A DNA stretch of 64,000 nucleotides. Origin: Cupriavidus sp. MP-37 (GTDB lineage Bacteria > Pseudomonadota > Gammaproteobacteria > Burkholderiales > Burkholderiaceae). The stretch covers positions 891,001 through 955,000 of the forward strand of contig NZ_CP085344.1 in the NCBI RefSeq assembly GCF_020618415.1, given 5' to 3'. Shown piece by piece: positions 29,738 to 40,866 of this stretch; positions within the stretch are counted from its first letter, which is position 1; every line of letters starts with the position of its first letter. Below the pieces are notes generated by a model. That model saw only the letters and a list, made by a program, of their open reading frames with translations, was not told where the DNA came from and did not search any database. The position numbers and the translations under genes were made by a program.

Positions 29738-30841
29738 TCAGAGCCCGGGGTACATGCGCTGCGGGTTGAAGATGCCGGCCGGGTCGAAGGTCTCTTTCAG
29801 GCGGCGGTGGATCGCCGCCAGCGGCGACGCCAGCGGCGTGAACACGCCCATCGACTTGTCGCCATGGCGAAACAGCGTGGCATGGCCGCCGGCGGCCTGG
29901 GCCACCGCGCGCACGCTTTCGGCGTCGGCCTTGGCCGAGCCCTCTTCGGGCAGCCACCAGCGCTGGCCGCCGCCCCATTCGACCAGCTGCGCGCCCGGCA
30001 GCGCCAGCGGCGCGGCCACGGGGGGCACCGCCAGCCGCCACAGCGCGCGGCCGGCGTGCGCCGGAGCGAAGAACGGGTGGGTCTGCTCGCGCAGCGATTG
30101 CCACAGCGCGGCAGCGGGCGCCGGGTCCAGGCGCTCGCCGCCGAGCCGGGCGCAGGCCGCGCGCACCGCGGCGCCGGCGCCGGACAGGCGCACGTGCAGC
30201 ACGCCCGCCTGCCACACCGAAGACGCCAGCGGCAGCGGCTGGCCGCCCCACTGGTTCAGCTGCCGGATGGCTTCGGCCTGCGCCATCTCGAAGCGCAGCG
30301 TGGCCTCGTCGAACGGCGTCGGCAGCACCTTGAGCGAGACCTGCAGGATCAGCCCCAGCGTGCCGAGCGAGCCCGCCAGCAGCCGCGACACGTCGTAGCC
30401 GGCGACGTTCTTCATCACTTGGCCGCCGAAGTCCATCACCTCGCCGCGGCCGTCCATCAGCTGCGCGCCCAGCACGAAGTCGCGCAGCGCGCCCACCGAC
30501 TGCCGGCGCGGGCCCGACAGCCCGGCGGCGACGGCGCCGCCCAGCGTCGCCACGCTGGGCTGGCCGGGCAGCGTGAAGTGGGGCGGCTCGAACGCCAGGA
30601 TCTGGCGCTTTTCCGCGAGCGCGGCTTCGATCTCGGCCAGCGGCGTGCCGCAGCGCGCGGTGATCACGAGTTCGGCCGGGTCGTAGTCGACGATGCCGGT
30701 GTAGGCGCGCGTGTCCAGCAGCTGGCCTTGCGGCGGCTGGCCGTAGAAATCCTTGCTGCCGCCGCCGCGCAGCCGCAGCGCGGTGCGGGTCTCGGTGGCT
30801 TGCCTGACGGCGTCGCGGAAGGCGTCGAGGGTGGCTTGCAT
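29738..30841 (-). CDS. glcE: Glycolate oxidase FAD-binding subunit GlcE
   Basis: 367-aa FAD-binding subunit of glycolate dehydrogenase. The short PCMH-type FAD domain includes LRGGGSKDFYG, CGTPLAEIEAAL and VATLGGAVAAGLSGPRRQSVGALRDFVLGA; the catalytic C-terminal cap of GlcD is not present, as normal for GlcE. The ion-channel gene sits between this gene and glcD. Length agrees with the family. Confidence 0.95.
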   Translation of the reverse strand: MQATLDAFRDAVRQATETRTALRLRGGGSKDFYGQPPQGQLLDTRAYTGIVDYDPAELVITARCGTPLAEIEAALAEKRQILAFEPPHFTLPGQPSVATLGGAVAAGLSGPRRQSVGALRDFVLGAQLMDGRGEVMDFGGQVMKNVAGYDVSRLLAGSLGTLGLILQVSLKVLPTPFDEATLRFEMAQAEAIRQLNQWGGQPLPLASSVWQAGVLHVRLSGAGAAVRAACARLGGERLDPAPAAALWQSLREQTHPFFAPAHAGRALWRLAVPPVAAPLALPGAQLVEWGGGQRWWLPEEGSAKADAESVRAVAQAAGGHATLFRHGDKSMGVFTPLASPLAAIHRRLKETFDPAGIFNPQRMYPGL

Positions 30842-30881
30842 AGTCGTGCGAGTAAGGAGGAGTTTCTGGCGCGGCTCTGGA

Positions 30882-31805
30882 TCAGGTCGAGCCGTCGCGG
30901 CCGCCCGGAATTTCAGGCCGGTCGTTCTGGTAGGCCGGCAGGGGGCTGCCGCAGTGCTTGCAATACTGCGCGTCGGGCTCGTGCCCCTCGGTCAGGCAAT
31001 GGGTGCAGGTGCGCGTGGTCAGCGGCCGCTTCATGATGCTGGCGGCCAGCTCGGCGCCGACGATGCCGGTGGGAAAGGCGATGATGCCGTAGCCCAGCAG
31101 GATCGTCAGCGAGGTGATGAACTGCCCCAGCGGCGTCTTCGGCACCATGTCGCCGAAGCCGGTGGTGGTCAGCGTCACCACGGCCCAGTACATGCTGACC
31201 GGGATGCTGTGGAAGCCGTGCTCCGGGCCCTCGACCACGTACATCACGGTGCCGAGGATCACGGTGATGATGAACACCGCGGCCAGGAACACGAAGATCT
31301 TGCGCCGGCTGTTGACCAGCGCGCGGTACAGGATCTCGGCTTCCTCGAAGTACACGGTCAGCTTCAGGATCCGGAACACGCGCAGCAGCCGCAGCAGGCG
31401 CACGTCGATGAGGAAATGCAGTTCCGGCACGAAGAACGCCAGCCAGGTCGGCATGATCGAGATGAAGTCGATGATGCCGTAGAAGCTCAGCGCATAGCGC
31501 CACGGCCGCCGCACCACCAGCAGGCGCATGGCGTACTCGGCCGTGAACAGCAGCGTGAACATCCATTCCAGCACCGTGAAGACCCCGCCAAGGCGCTGGT
31601 TCACCGCAGGCAGGCTGTCGAGCATCACGATCATCACGCTGGTGACGATGGCGAGCAGCAGCGCGACGTCGAACAGACGGCCCTCGCGCGTATCGGCCTC
31701 GAAGATGATGGTGTACCAGCGCTGGCGCCAGCCGGCCTCGGGCTGGCCCAGGCGCTGGCGCACCACGGCTTCCTGGTGCTGGCGCCGGCGGGGATTCTCT
31801 TTCAT
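30882..31805 (-). CDS. Voltage-gated-type cation channel with C-terminal zinc ribbon
   Basis: 307-aa six-helix channel. S1-S4 occupy about residues 42-155, with S4 carrying arginines every third position (RLLRLLRVFRILKL), then the pore region with selectivity sequence TTTGFGD at residues 213-219 (Gly216 to Gly218) instead of the usual TTVGYGD, and S6 (LGYGIIAFPTGIVGAEL). The cytosolic tail ends in a zinc-ribbon pattern with cysteines 267, 270, 282 and 285. Potassium is the likely ion, but the filter is not canonical. It starts 8 bp after the glcD stop and precedes glcE by 40 bp. Confidence 0.9.
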   Translation of the reverse strand: MKENPRRRQHQEAVVRQRLGQPEAGWRQRWYTIIFEADTREGRLFDVALLLAIVTSVMIVMLDSLPAVNQRLGGVFTVLEWMFTLLFTAEYAMRLLVVRRPWRYALSFYGIIDFISIMPTWLAFFVPELHFLIDVRLLRLLRVFRILKLTVYFEEAEILYRALVNSRRKIFVFLAAVFIITVILGTVMYVVEGPEHGFHSIPVSMYWAVVTLTTTGFGDMVPKTPLGQFITSLTILLGYGIIAFPTGIVGAELAASIMKRPLTTRTCTHCLTEGHEPDAQYCKHCGSPLPAYQNDRPEIPGGRDGST

Positions 31806-31813
31806 GGCGTGGC

Positions 31814-33340
31814 TTAGAAGCGCGGCAGCTCGGGATGCGGCAGCAGGCCCTTCTTCACGTGCATCTTGCCGTATTCGGCGCAGCGCGCCAGCGTCGGGAT
31901 GGCCTTGTCGGGGTTCAGCAGCCGCGCCGGGTCGAAGGCGGCCTTGACGCCGAAGAAGGCGTCGCGCTCCGCGGTCGAGAACTGCACGCACATGGAGTTG
32001 AGCTTCTCCACGCCCACGCCGTGCTCGCCGGTGACGGTGCCGCCCAGCTCGACGCAGGTTTCCAGGATGTCGGCGCCGAACAGCTCGGCGCGGTGCCATT
32101 CGTCCTGGTCGCCGCCGTCGAACAGCACCAGCGGATGCATGTTGCCGTCGCCGGCATGGAACACGTTGATGCAGCGCAGGCCGTACTTCACTTCCATGGC
32201 CTCGATGCGCTTGAGCAGCGTGCCGATGTGCTTGCGCGGGATGGTGCCGTCCATGCAGTAATAGTCCGGCGAGATCCGGCCCGCCGCGGGGAAGGCGTTC
32301 TTGCGGCCGCTCCAGAAGCGCAGCCGTTCGGCCTCGTTCTGCGAGACCACGATGCGGGTGCAGCCCGACGCCTTCAGCACCGCGCTCATGCGTTCGATCT
32401 CCTCGGCAACTTCCTCGGGGGTGCCGTCGGACTCGCACAGCAGGATCGCGGCGGCATCGAGGTCATAGCCGGCATGCACGAACTGCTCGACCGCGGCGGT
32501 GGCGGGCTTGTCCATCATCTCGAGTCCGGCCGGGATGATGCCCGCGGCGATCACGTCGGCGACCGCATTGCCGCCTTTCTCGACATCGTCGAAGCAGGCC
32601 ATGATCACCTGCGCCAGCTGCGGCTTGGGGATCAGGCGCACGGTCACCTCGGTGACCACCGCCAGCATGCCCTCGGAGCCGATCAGCACGGCCAGCAGGT
32701 CCAGCCCGGGCGCGTCGGGGGCCTCGGAGCCGAACACCACCACCTCGCCCGACATCGTCACCGCGCGCACGCGCAGCACGTTGTGCACGGTCAGGCCGTA
32801 CTTCAGGCAGTGCACGCCGCCGGAATTCTCGCTGACGTTGCCGCCGATGGTGCAGGCGATCTGCGACGACGGGTCGGGCGCGTAGTACAGGTTGTGCGGC
32901 GCGGCGGCGTCCGAGATGGCCAGGTTGCGCACGCCCGGCTGGACCACCGCGGTGCGCGAATACGGATCGACCGACAGGATGCGCTTGAACTTGGCCAGCG
33001 ACAGCACCAGGCCTTCGGCGATTGGCATGGCGCCGCCCGACAGGCTGGTGCCGGCGCCGCGCGGCACCACCGGCACGCCCAGCTGGTGGCACAGCCGCAG
33101 GATGGCGCAGACCTGCTCCTCGGTGTCGGGCAATGCTACCGCCATCGGCACCTGGCGGTAGGCGGCCAGGCCGTCGCACTCGTAGGGGACGGTGTCTTCC
33201 GGCTTCCACAGCACCGCGGCGTCGGGCAGGATCTGCGCCAGGCCGGCCAGCAGCGCATCGCGGCGGCCGTCGGCCGCGGCCGTGGCCGGAGCGTCGGCGG
33301 CGCCGGGAGCGAGGGTTTGGGCTTCGTGCGGGGCATTCAT
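31814..33340 (-). CDS. glcD: Glycolate oxidase catalytic subunit GlcD
   Basis: 508-aa FAD-linked oxidase that oxidises glycolate to glyoxylate (D-lactate is a common side substrate). The PCMH FAD domain has VVPRGAGTSLSGGAMPI, the central segment IGGNVSENSGGVHCLKYG, and the C-terminal domain VFHAGDGNMHPLVLFD and TVTGEHGVGVEKL. The start at 33340 is the first ATG giving the family N-terminus, preceded by AGGAGCC. It heads the unit glcD-channel-glcE-glcF. In a Calvin-cycle organism this enzyme would also recycle phosphoglycolate-derived glycolate. Confidence 0.95.
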   Translation of the reverse strand: MNAPHEAQTLAPGAADAPATAAADGRRDALLAGLAQILPDAAVLWKPEDTVPYECDGLAAYRQVPMAVALPDTEEQVCAILRLCHQLGVPVVPRGAGTSLSGGAMPIAEGLVLSLAKFKRILSVDPYSRTAVVQPGVRNLAISDAAAPHNLYYAPDPSSQIACTIGGNVSENSGGVHCLKYGLTVHNVLRVRAVTMSGEVVVFGSEAPDAPGLDLLAVLIGSEGMLAVVTEVTVRLIPKPQLAQVIMACFDDVEKGGNAVADVIAAGIIPAGLEMMDKPATAAVEQFVHAGYDLDAAAILLCESDGTPEEVAEEIERMSAVLKASGCTRIVVSQNEAERLRFWSGRKNAFPAAGRISPDYYCMDGTIPRKHIGTLLKRIEAMEVKYGLRCINVFHAGDGNMHPLVLFDGGDQDEWHRAELFGADILETCVELGGTVTGEHGVGVEKLNSMCVQFSTAERDAFFGVKAAFDPARLLNPDKAIPTLARCAEYGKMHVKKGLLPHPELPRF

Positions 33341-33448
33341 GAACGGCTCCTGTGGGGTCTCCGGGGCGAACGGCTTGTGGCGATCCAGGGGCGATCGCTT
33401 GCCGGCCTGCCGGCCGCGGCGGTGCAGGGCCGCCGCGGGGGACGGGTG

Positions 33449-33454
33449 ACTATA
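33449..33454 (-). promoter_or_regulatory. Candidate -10 box for the glcD operon
   Basis: On the minus strand TATAGT (33454 to 33449) lies about 110 bp before the glcD ATG in the 258-bp gap behind the GNAT gene. No good -35 is visible at 16-18 bp, so activation by a regulator may be needed. Weak, pattern-based. Confidence 0.3.
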
Positions 33455-33598
33455 GCGCAGGCCACCTGGCGCGGGCACCACGCCAGACGTGAATTCCGCA
33501 TGCCAGCCCGATCAAAAATGCTCATCATCGCCGGCGGGCACGGGCTCCGCTTTCAGCGTAGCACCGGCGGCAGGCCCGCGGAAAGTCGGGTGCCGGGC

Positions 33599-34138
33599 TC
33601 AGCGTTGCGGCTGCGCCTGGGCGGCCGGCAGCCGCAGCACCATGTCGAGCTTGTCGTGGAAGTGCGGCGCGACGTACAACGCATCGGGCTCCAGCCCGAA
33701 GCGCTCGAACCCGAGCGATTCGTACAAGCGCACCGCGCCCGCGCTGCCGGCATTGACGCACAGCGTGACCTGGCGCACGCCCGGCATGGCGGCGGCCTGC
33801 TGCAGCGCGCGCAGCATCAGCGCGCGGCCGAGCTTGCGCTCGCGCCAGCCCGGCGCCACGTACATGCCGAAGATCGAGGCCTTGTGCCAGTGCTTGCGCC
33901 GGGGCTCGCGCATCACGCCGACCATGCCGGCCAGCGCGATGCCGTCGGGACCGGCCTCGAAGGCGCCGAAGATGGCCTTGTCCGCGCTCGGCGCAAGGCG
34001 TTGCGCCACCGCCTCGGGTGCCAGGTCCTGTTCTTCTTCCAGGCTGGCGGCAAAGGCTTCAGGCGCCTCGGCCAGTCCCTGCAGGCGCAGCGCGTGGAAG
34101 GCTGCGGCATCGGCGGGGGTCAGCAGGCGGATTTCCAT
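33599..34138 (-). CDS. GNAT family N-acetyltransferase
   Basis: 179-aa single GNAT domain. The acetyl-CoA-binding region is GMYVAPGWRERKLGRALM (motif A, RxxxxG type R-E-R-K-L-G-R) followed by LCVNAGSAGAVRLYESLGFERFG. The substrate is unknown. It starts 12 bp after the upstream LysR gene, so the two are probably co-transcribed. Confidence 0.9.
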   Translation of the reverse strand: MEIRLLTPADAAAFHALRLQGLAEAPEAFAASLEEEQDLAPEAVAQRLAPSADKAIFGAFEAGPDGIALAGMVGVMREPRRKHWHKASIFGMYVAPGWRERKLGRALMLRALQQAAAMPGVRQVTLCVNAGSAGAVRLYESLGFERFGLEPDALYVAPHFHDKLDMVLRLPAAQAQPQR

Positions 34139-34150
34139 GGGCGCAGTCTC

Positions 34151-35041
34151 CTACCAGTCCAGGCTCAGCAGCCAGTCGACGAAATAGCGCGCCTCGGGCT
34201 TGAGCGGCGCCTGTTCGCGCTCGACGATGTAGTAGCCGTGCGGCGATACCGATTCCACGTCGAGCAGCCGCACCATCTGCCCCAGCGACAGCCAGTGCCG
34301 CGCCATGCGCTGGCGCACCAGCGCCACGCCCTGGTTGGAGGCGATCGCCTCCAACATCAGGCCGATGTCGTTGAACTGCGGGCCGGTCTGGGGCTCGGGC
34401 CAGTCCAGTCCGGCGGTCTCGAACCACGGCTTCCACGGCTCCAGCGGGCTGCGCAGCAGCACCAGGCCGTGCAGGTGCTCGGGCCGGGTGATGGCGCGGC
34501 CGTTGACGCGCTCGTAGTACTCGCGCCCGCACGCCGGGAACACCGGTTCCACCAGGAGCTTGGTCGTCTTCAGGTCAGGGTAGCGGCCGGTGCCGTAGCG
34601 GATCTCGACATCGGTGTCCTCGGCCTTGACGTCGAGGAACGGGATCGCCAGGTGCAGCTCGAGGTCGATATGCGGATAGAGCGCGCCGAATTCCGGCAGC
34701 CGCGGCACCAGGTGCTGGCGCCCGAAGGTGGGCGGGATCGCCACGCGCAGGCGCGTGCGCAGCTTGTTGTATTCGGGCCGGGCCAGTTCGTTGAGCGACT
34801 TGAGCGCGTCCTGCACGTTGCGCAGGTAGCGCGTGCCGGCGGCGGTCAGCCGCAGCGCGGCGTTGGCGCGCACGAACAGGTCCTCGCCCCACAGTTCCTC
34901 GAGGTTCTTGATGCGGTGCGAGACCGCGCTGGGCGTGACCGACAGCTCCTCGGCCGCGCGCGCGAAGCTGCCCAGGCGCGCGGCGGCCTCGAACGCGATC
35001 AGCAGGTGCAGCGGCGGCACGCGGTTGAACATGGAAGCCAT
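34151..35041 (-). CDS. GcvA-like LysR family transcriptional regulator
   Basis: 296-aa LysR regulator with the GcvA-type N-terminus VPPLHLLIAFEAAARLGSFA, HTH in AAEELSVTPSAVSHRIKNLE, and a PBP2 effector domain opening RLRVAIPPTFGRQHLVPRL. A second possible start is the ATG at 35032. It lies 23 bp after a FAD-linked dehydrogenase gene and is 0.8 kb upstream of glcD, making either a plausible target. The ligand is unknown. Confidence 0.9.
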   Translation of the reverse strand: MASMFNRVPPLHLLIAFEAAARLGSFARAAEELSVTPSAVSHRIKNLEELWGEDLFVRANAALRLTAAGTRYLRNVQDALKSLNELARPEYNKLRTRLRVAIPPTFGRQHLVPRLPEFGALYPHIDLELHLAIPFLDVKAEDTDVEIRYGTGRYPDLKTTKLLVEPVFPACGREYYERVNGRAITRPEHLHGLVLLRSPLEPWKPWFETAGLDWPEPQTGPQFNDIGLMLEAIASNQGVALVRQRMARHWLSLGQMVRLLDVESVSPHGYYIVEREQAPLKPEARYFVDWLLSLDW

Positions 35042-35064
35042 CCGTGCGTTGCCCGGCGGGCGCC

Positions 35065-36495
35065 TTACTGCGTGCCGGCGCGCGCGGCGCTGAAGATCTT
35101 GCCGGGATTCAGGATGTGGTTGGGATCGAGCGCAGCCTTGATCGCGCGCATCAGGTCCAGCGCGTCTTCCCCGTGTTCCGCCGCCAGGAAGCGCTGCTTG
35201 TGCAGGCCCACGCCGTGCTCGCCGGTACAGGTGCCGCCCATCGCCAGCGCGCGTTCGACGATGCGCTGGTTGATGGCCTCGGCCTCGGCCATTTCCTCAG
35301 GCTTGGCCGGGTCGACCAGGATCGCCACGTGGAAGTTGCCGTCGCCGACATGGCCGACGATGGGGCAGGGCAGGGCCGAGGCGTTCAGGTCCTTCTCGGT
35401 CTCGGTGACGCAGTCGGCCAGGCGCGAGATCGGCACGCACACGTCGGTGGTGACCGACTTGCAGCCGGGCTTGAGTTGCAGCATCGCAAAGTAAGCGGTA
35501 TGGCGTGCGTTCCACAGCCGGCTGCGGTCTTCCGGGCGCGTGGCCCATTCGAAGCCCCGCCCGCCGTGCTCGGCGGTGATCTGCTGCACGGTCTCGGCCT
35601 GCTCGCGCACGCCGGCCTCGGTGCCGTGGAATTCGAAGAACAGGTGCGGGGTCTCGGGCAGGGTCAGGTTGTCGTGGCGGTTGATCGCGCGGATCGCCAG
35701 CGCATCGACGAATTCGACGCGCGCCACCGGCACGCCCAGCTGGATGGTCTGGATCACGGCCTGCACCGCGCTGCCCATGCTGGGGAACGCGCACACCGCG
35801 GCGGAGATCGCCTCGGGCTGCGGGTAGAGCCGCACCGTGACCTCGGTGATGATGCCCAGCGTGCCTTCGCTGCCGATGAAGAGCCGGGTCAGGTCATAGC
35901 CCGCCGACGACTTGCGCGCCTGGGTACCGGTGCGGATCACGCGGCCATCGGCGGTCACCACCGTCAGCGCCAGCACGTTCTCGCGCATGGTGCCGTAGCG
36001 CACCGCGTTGGTCCCCGAAGCGCGCGTGGCGCACATGCCGCCCAGCGACGCGTCGGCGCCCGGGTCGATCGGGAAGAACAGGCCGGTGTCCTTGATCTCC
36101 TGGTTCAGCTGCTTGCGCGTGACGCCGGGTTGCACGGTCACGGTCAGGTCCTCGGGCTGCACCGCCAGCACCCGGTTCATCTGCGACAGGTCCAGGCTGA
36201 TGCCGCCGGCCACCGCCAGCAGGTGGCCTTCCAGCGACGAGCCGGCGCCGTACGGGATCAGCGGCACGCCATGCTGGTTGCACAGGCGCGCGACCTCGGC
36301 CACCTCCTCGGTGCTGTGGGCAAACACCACCGCATCGGGCAGTGCCGGCGGGAACGGCGACTCGTCGCGGCCATGGTGCTCGCGCACGCCGGCGGAGGTG
36401 GTGAAGCGCTCGCCGAAGCGTGCCGCGAGGGCGTCGGCCATGGCGGGCGGCAGCGGACGGCGGGCGAGGGAAGCGGATGGCGCGGGGTGGTTCAT
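35065..36495 (-). CDS. FAD-linked 2-hydroxyacid dehydrogenase (D-lactate dehydrogenase type)
   Basis: 476-aa PCMH/FAD oxidase related to GlcD and to cytochrome-type D-lactate dehydrogenases. FAD-domain motifs are LIPYGAGSSLEGHLLA, DPGADASLGGMCATRASGTNAVRYG and IGSEGTLGIITEVTVRLYPQ; C-terminal catalytic segments are GHVGDGNFHVAILVD and CTGEHGVGLHKQRFL. The SSLEGH form (instead of SLSGGA of the GlcD here) is typical of the D-lactate group. No GlcE/GlcF partners accompany it. A LysR gene follows at 23 bp. Confidence 0.9.
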   Translation of the reverse strand: MNHPAPSASLARRPLPPAMADALAARFGERFTTSAGVREHHGRDESPFPPALPDAVVFAHSTEEVAEVARLCNQHGVPLIPYGAGSSLEGHLLAVAGGISLDLSQMNRVLAVQPEDLTVTVQPGVTRKQLNQEIKDTGLFFPIDPGADASLGGMCATRASGTNAVRYGTMRENVLALTVVTADGRVIRTGTQARKSSAGYDLTRLFIGSEGTLGIITEVTVRLYPQPEAISAAVCAFPSMGSAVQAVIQTIQLGVPVARVEFVDALAIRAINRHDNLTLPETPHLFFEFHGTEAGVREQAETVQQITAEHGGRGFEWATRPEDRSRLWNARHTAYFAMLQLKPGCKSVTTDVCVPISRLADCVTETEKDLNASALPCPIVGHVGDGNFHVAILVDPAKPEEMAEAEAINQRIVERALAMGGTCTGEHGVGLHKQRFLAAEHGEDALDLMRAIKAALDPNHILNPGKIFSAARAGTQ

Positions 36496-36778
36496 GCGGG
36501 GTCTCCGGCGGGTCGGTGCGGCCTCATGGATGGCGAGGCCGCCGAGGGTGCCGGCGGCGGGGCTGGGGCGCGACCCGGTTATCGAATGGACGAATCACTG
36601 CATTCTACGCCGCGCGCCGGCTGGTGCACCTTCTCGCGGCCAGCCCGTGGTCGATAGCCGCACAAGCGAATGGCCGCGCAAGCCGCGGCCGGTGGATGCG
36701 GCGCGCATGGCTAAGTCACCGGCTCTGGCGCGATAATGCGCCATTTCCCAACGACAAACCGCTGACAAGGAGACCGGC

Positions 36779-37339
36779 ATGGGCAACCGCCTGTCGAAGA
36801 TCGCCACCCGCACCGGCGACGCCGGCACCACCGGCCTGGGCGACGGCAGCCGCACCGGCAAGGACAGCCTGCGCATCGCCGCGATCGGCGACGTCGATGA
36901 ACTGAACTGCCACGTCGGCGTGCTGCTGACCGAAGACCTGCCCGCCGACGTGCGCGCCGCGCTGCTGCATATCCAGCACGACCTGTTCGACCTGGGCGGC
37001 GAGCTGTCCATCCCGGGCTACACGCTGCTCAAGCCCGAGCAGGTGGCGCAGCTCGACACCTGGCTGGCCGACTACAACGCCAACCTGCCGCGGCTGGCCG
37101 AATTCATCCTGCCCGGCGGCAGCCGCGCCGCGGCGCAGGCCCATGTGTGCCGCACCGTGTGCCGGCGTGCCGAGCGCGCGCTGGTGGCGCTGGGCGCGGC
37201 CGAGGCGCTGAACGAGGCGCCGCGCCAGTACCTGAACCGGCTCTCGGACCTGATGTTCGTGCTGGCGCGGGTGCTGAACCGGGCCGGCGGGGGCTCGGAC
37301 GTGCTGTGGCAGCGGGACCGGGACGCTTCCGCAAAGTAA
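36779..37339 (+). CDS. pduO: Cob(I)alamin adenosyltransferase, PduO type
   Basis: 186-aa ATP:cob(I)alamin adenosyltransferase forming coenzyme B12. The ATP-binding N-terminus KIATRTGDAGTTGLGDGSR and the C-terminal CRRAERALVAL with YLNRLSDLMFVLARVLNR are diagnostic. The ATG follows AAGGAG. A GATAAT hexamer at 36732-36737 may be its -10 box. No cobalamin riboswitch was recognised in the 283 bp upstream. It stands alone before the dnaK promoter. Confidence 0.95.
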   Translation: MGNRLSKIATRTGDAGTTGLGDGSRTGKDSLRIAAIGDVDELNCHVGVLLTEDLPADVRAALLHIQHDLFDLGGELSIPGYTLLKPEQVAQLDTWLADYNANLPRLAEFILPGGSRAAAQAHVCRTVCRRAERALVALGAAEALNEAPRQYLNRLSDLMFVLARVLNRAGGGSDVLWQRDRDASAK

Positions 37340-37451
37340 TTTACACGCCACAAAACAGCGCCCGCCAGTGCTGCCGGCTCAAGCCCGGGCAGCGCTTGCC
37401 GTTGACCGAGGGCAGAAACCGAGAAAATTACTCGGATTTGCCGGTTCTGCC

Positions 37452-37479
37452 CTTGAAAAGCCCCCGGACGGCCACATTT
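37452..37479 (+). promoter_or_regulatory. dnaK: Heat-shock (sigma-32) promoter of dnaK
   Basis: The -35 CTTGAAA at 37452-37458 and -10 CCACATTT at 37472-37479 are separated by 13 bp and match the sigma-32 consensus (CTTGAAA, CCCCATnT) at all but one position. Transcription would start near 37486, about 50 bases before the dnaK ATG. Confidence 0.8.
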
Positions 37480-37535
37480 CGGCCTCAGGTTGAATTGCAG
37501 CCGCGCGGATAGCGCTGGCTCAAGAGGAGAGAATA

Positions 37536-39482
<1,947 letters not shown>

Positions 39483-39653
39483 TCGGGACACGCGGGCGGC
39501 GGTGCAGGCACTGGCCGGCGCCGCTCCCGCCCCGACGCCGGGCGACGGCCATCAGACCCGCGGGAAACCGCCGTCGGATGCCGCGCTCGGCTTTTTTGCT
39601 ATTCGCCGGCCAGTGCCGCTTGCACCCGCCGGCCAATGAGGTAATGAGCCACC

Positions 39654-40787
39654 ATGGCAAAACGTGACTACTACGAAGTGCTCGGGGTAGGCAAGAACGC
39701 GAGCGACGACGAGATCAAGAAGGCCTATCGCAAGCTCGCGATGAAGTTCCATCCGGACCGCAACCCGGACAGCAAGGACGCCGAGGAAAAATTCAAGGAG
39801 GCCAAGGAGGCCTACGAGATGCTTTCCGACCCGGAAAAGAAGGCCGCGTATGACCAGTACGGCCATGCCGGCGTGGACCCGAACATGGCGGGCGGCTTCG
39901 GCGGCGCGCAGGGCTACGGCGGCTTCGCCGAGGCCTTCGGCGATATCTTCGGCGATATCTTCGGCCAGGGCGGCGGCCGGCGCGGCGGCGGCGGCCCGCA
40001 GGCCTACCGCGGCGCCGACCTGCGCTACAGCATGGAGATCTCGCTGGAGCAGGCCGCGCACGGTCACGAGGCGCAGATCCGCGTGCCGCACTGGGACGAC
40101 TGCGACCACTGCCACGGCAACGGTGCCGAGCCCGGCTCGAGCGTGGAAACCTGCCCGACCTGCCACGGCGCCGGCCAGGTGCGCGTGTCGCAGGGCTTCT
40201 TCACCATGCAGCAGACCTGCCCGAAGTGCCACGGCAGCGGCAAGTTCATCCCCAAGCCCTGCACCAAGTGCCACGGCCAGGGCAAGCTGAAGTCGCAGAA
40301 GACGCTGGAAGTGAAGATCCCGGCCGGCATCGACGAAGGCATGCGCATCCGTTCGTCCGGCAACGGCGAGCCGGGCATCAACGGCGGCCCGCCGGGCGAC
40401 CTGTACGTGGAAGTCCACATCAAGCCGCACGCGGTGTTCGAGCGCGATGGCGACGACCTGCACTGCCAGATGCCGATCTCGTTCGCCACCGCGGCGCTGG
40501 GCGGCGACCTGGAAGTGCCCACGCTGAGCGGCAAGGCCACCTTCCCGGTGCCCGAGGCGACCCAGTCCGGCAAGACCTTCCGCCTGCGCGGCAAGGGCAT
40601 CAAGGGTGTGCGCTCCGGCTACCCGGGCGACCTCTACGTGCATGTGAACGTCGAGACGCCGGTCAAGCTGACCGAGGCGCAGAAGGAAATGCTGCGCCAG
40701 TTCGACCGCTCGGTGCACGAGGGCGGCTCGCGCCACAGCCCGCAGGAGACCTCGTGGCTGGACAAGGTGAAGAGCTTCTTCAGCTGA
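39654..40787 (+). CDS. dnaJ: Chaperone protein DnaJ
   Basis: 377-aa type I Hsp40. J domain with HPD at residues 33-35, a Gly/Phe-rich linker containing a duplicated [10 protein letters not shown], four zinc-binding CxxCxGxG repeats ([32 protein letters not shown]) and the C-terminal substrate domains. It stimulates DnaK ATPase and delivers clients. It follows dnaK and is closed by a clear terminator. Confidence 0.98.
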   Translation: MAKRDYYEVLGVGKNASDDEIKKAYRKLAMKFHPDRNPDSKDAEEKFKEAKEAYEMLSDPEKKAAYDQYGHAGVDPNMAGGFGGAQGYGGFAEAFGDIFGDIFGQGGGRRGGGGPQAYRGADLRYSMEISLEQAAHGHEAQIRVPHWDDCDHCHGNGAEPGSSVETCPTCHGAGQVRVSQGFFTMQQTCPKCHGSGKFIPKPCTKCHGQGKLKSQKTLEVKIPAGIDEGMRIRSSGNGEPGINGGPPGDLYVEVHIKPHAVFERDGDDLHCQMPISFATAALGGDLEVPTLSGKATFPVPEATQSGKTFRLRGKGIKGVRSGYPGDLYVHVNVETPVKLTEAQKEMLRQFDRSVHEGGSRHSPQETSWLDKVKSFFS

Positions 40788-40805
40788 TCCGGCCTGCGGT
40801 ATGAG

Positions 40806-40838
40806 ACCGGCCACGTGAGAGCGTGGCCGGTTTTGTTT
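40806..40838 (+). terminator. Rho-independent terminator after dnaJ
   Basis: Ten-bp perfect stem ACCGGCCACG/CGTGGCCGGT (40806-40815 with 40822-40831), six-base loop, then TTTGTTTTG. Confidence 0.85.
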
Positions 40839-40866
40839 TGGGCCTGCCGCCTGGCGTCAGCGAACC

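Noticed and set aside
31835..35494. Very long open frame (over 1200 codons) on the plus strand opposite glcD, GNAT, LysR and the FAD dehydrogenase
   Set aside because: It is antisense to several well-recognised genes, is rich in His/Arg/Gly/Gln as expected for the reverse of GC-rich codons, and shows no family motif.
36496..36778. Cobalamin riboswitch before the adenosyltransferase gene
   Set aside because: I could not find the B12-box or the expected fold; a covariance search would be decisive.
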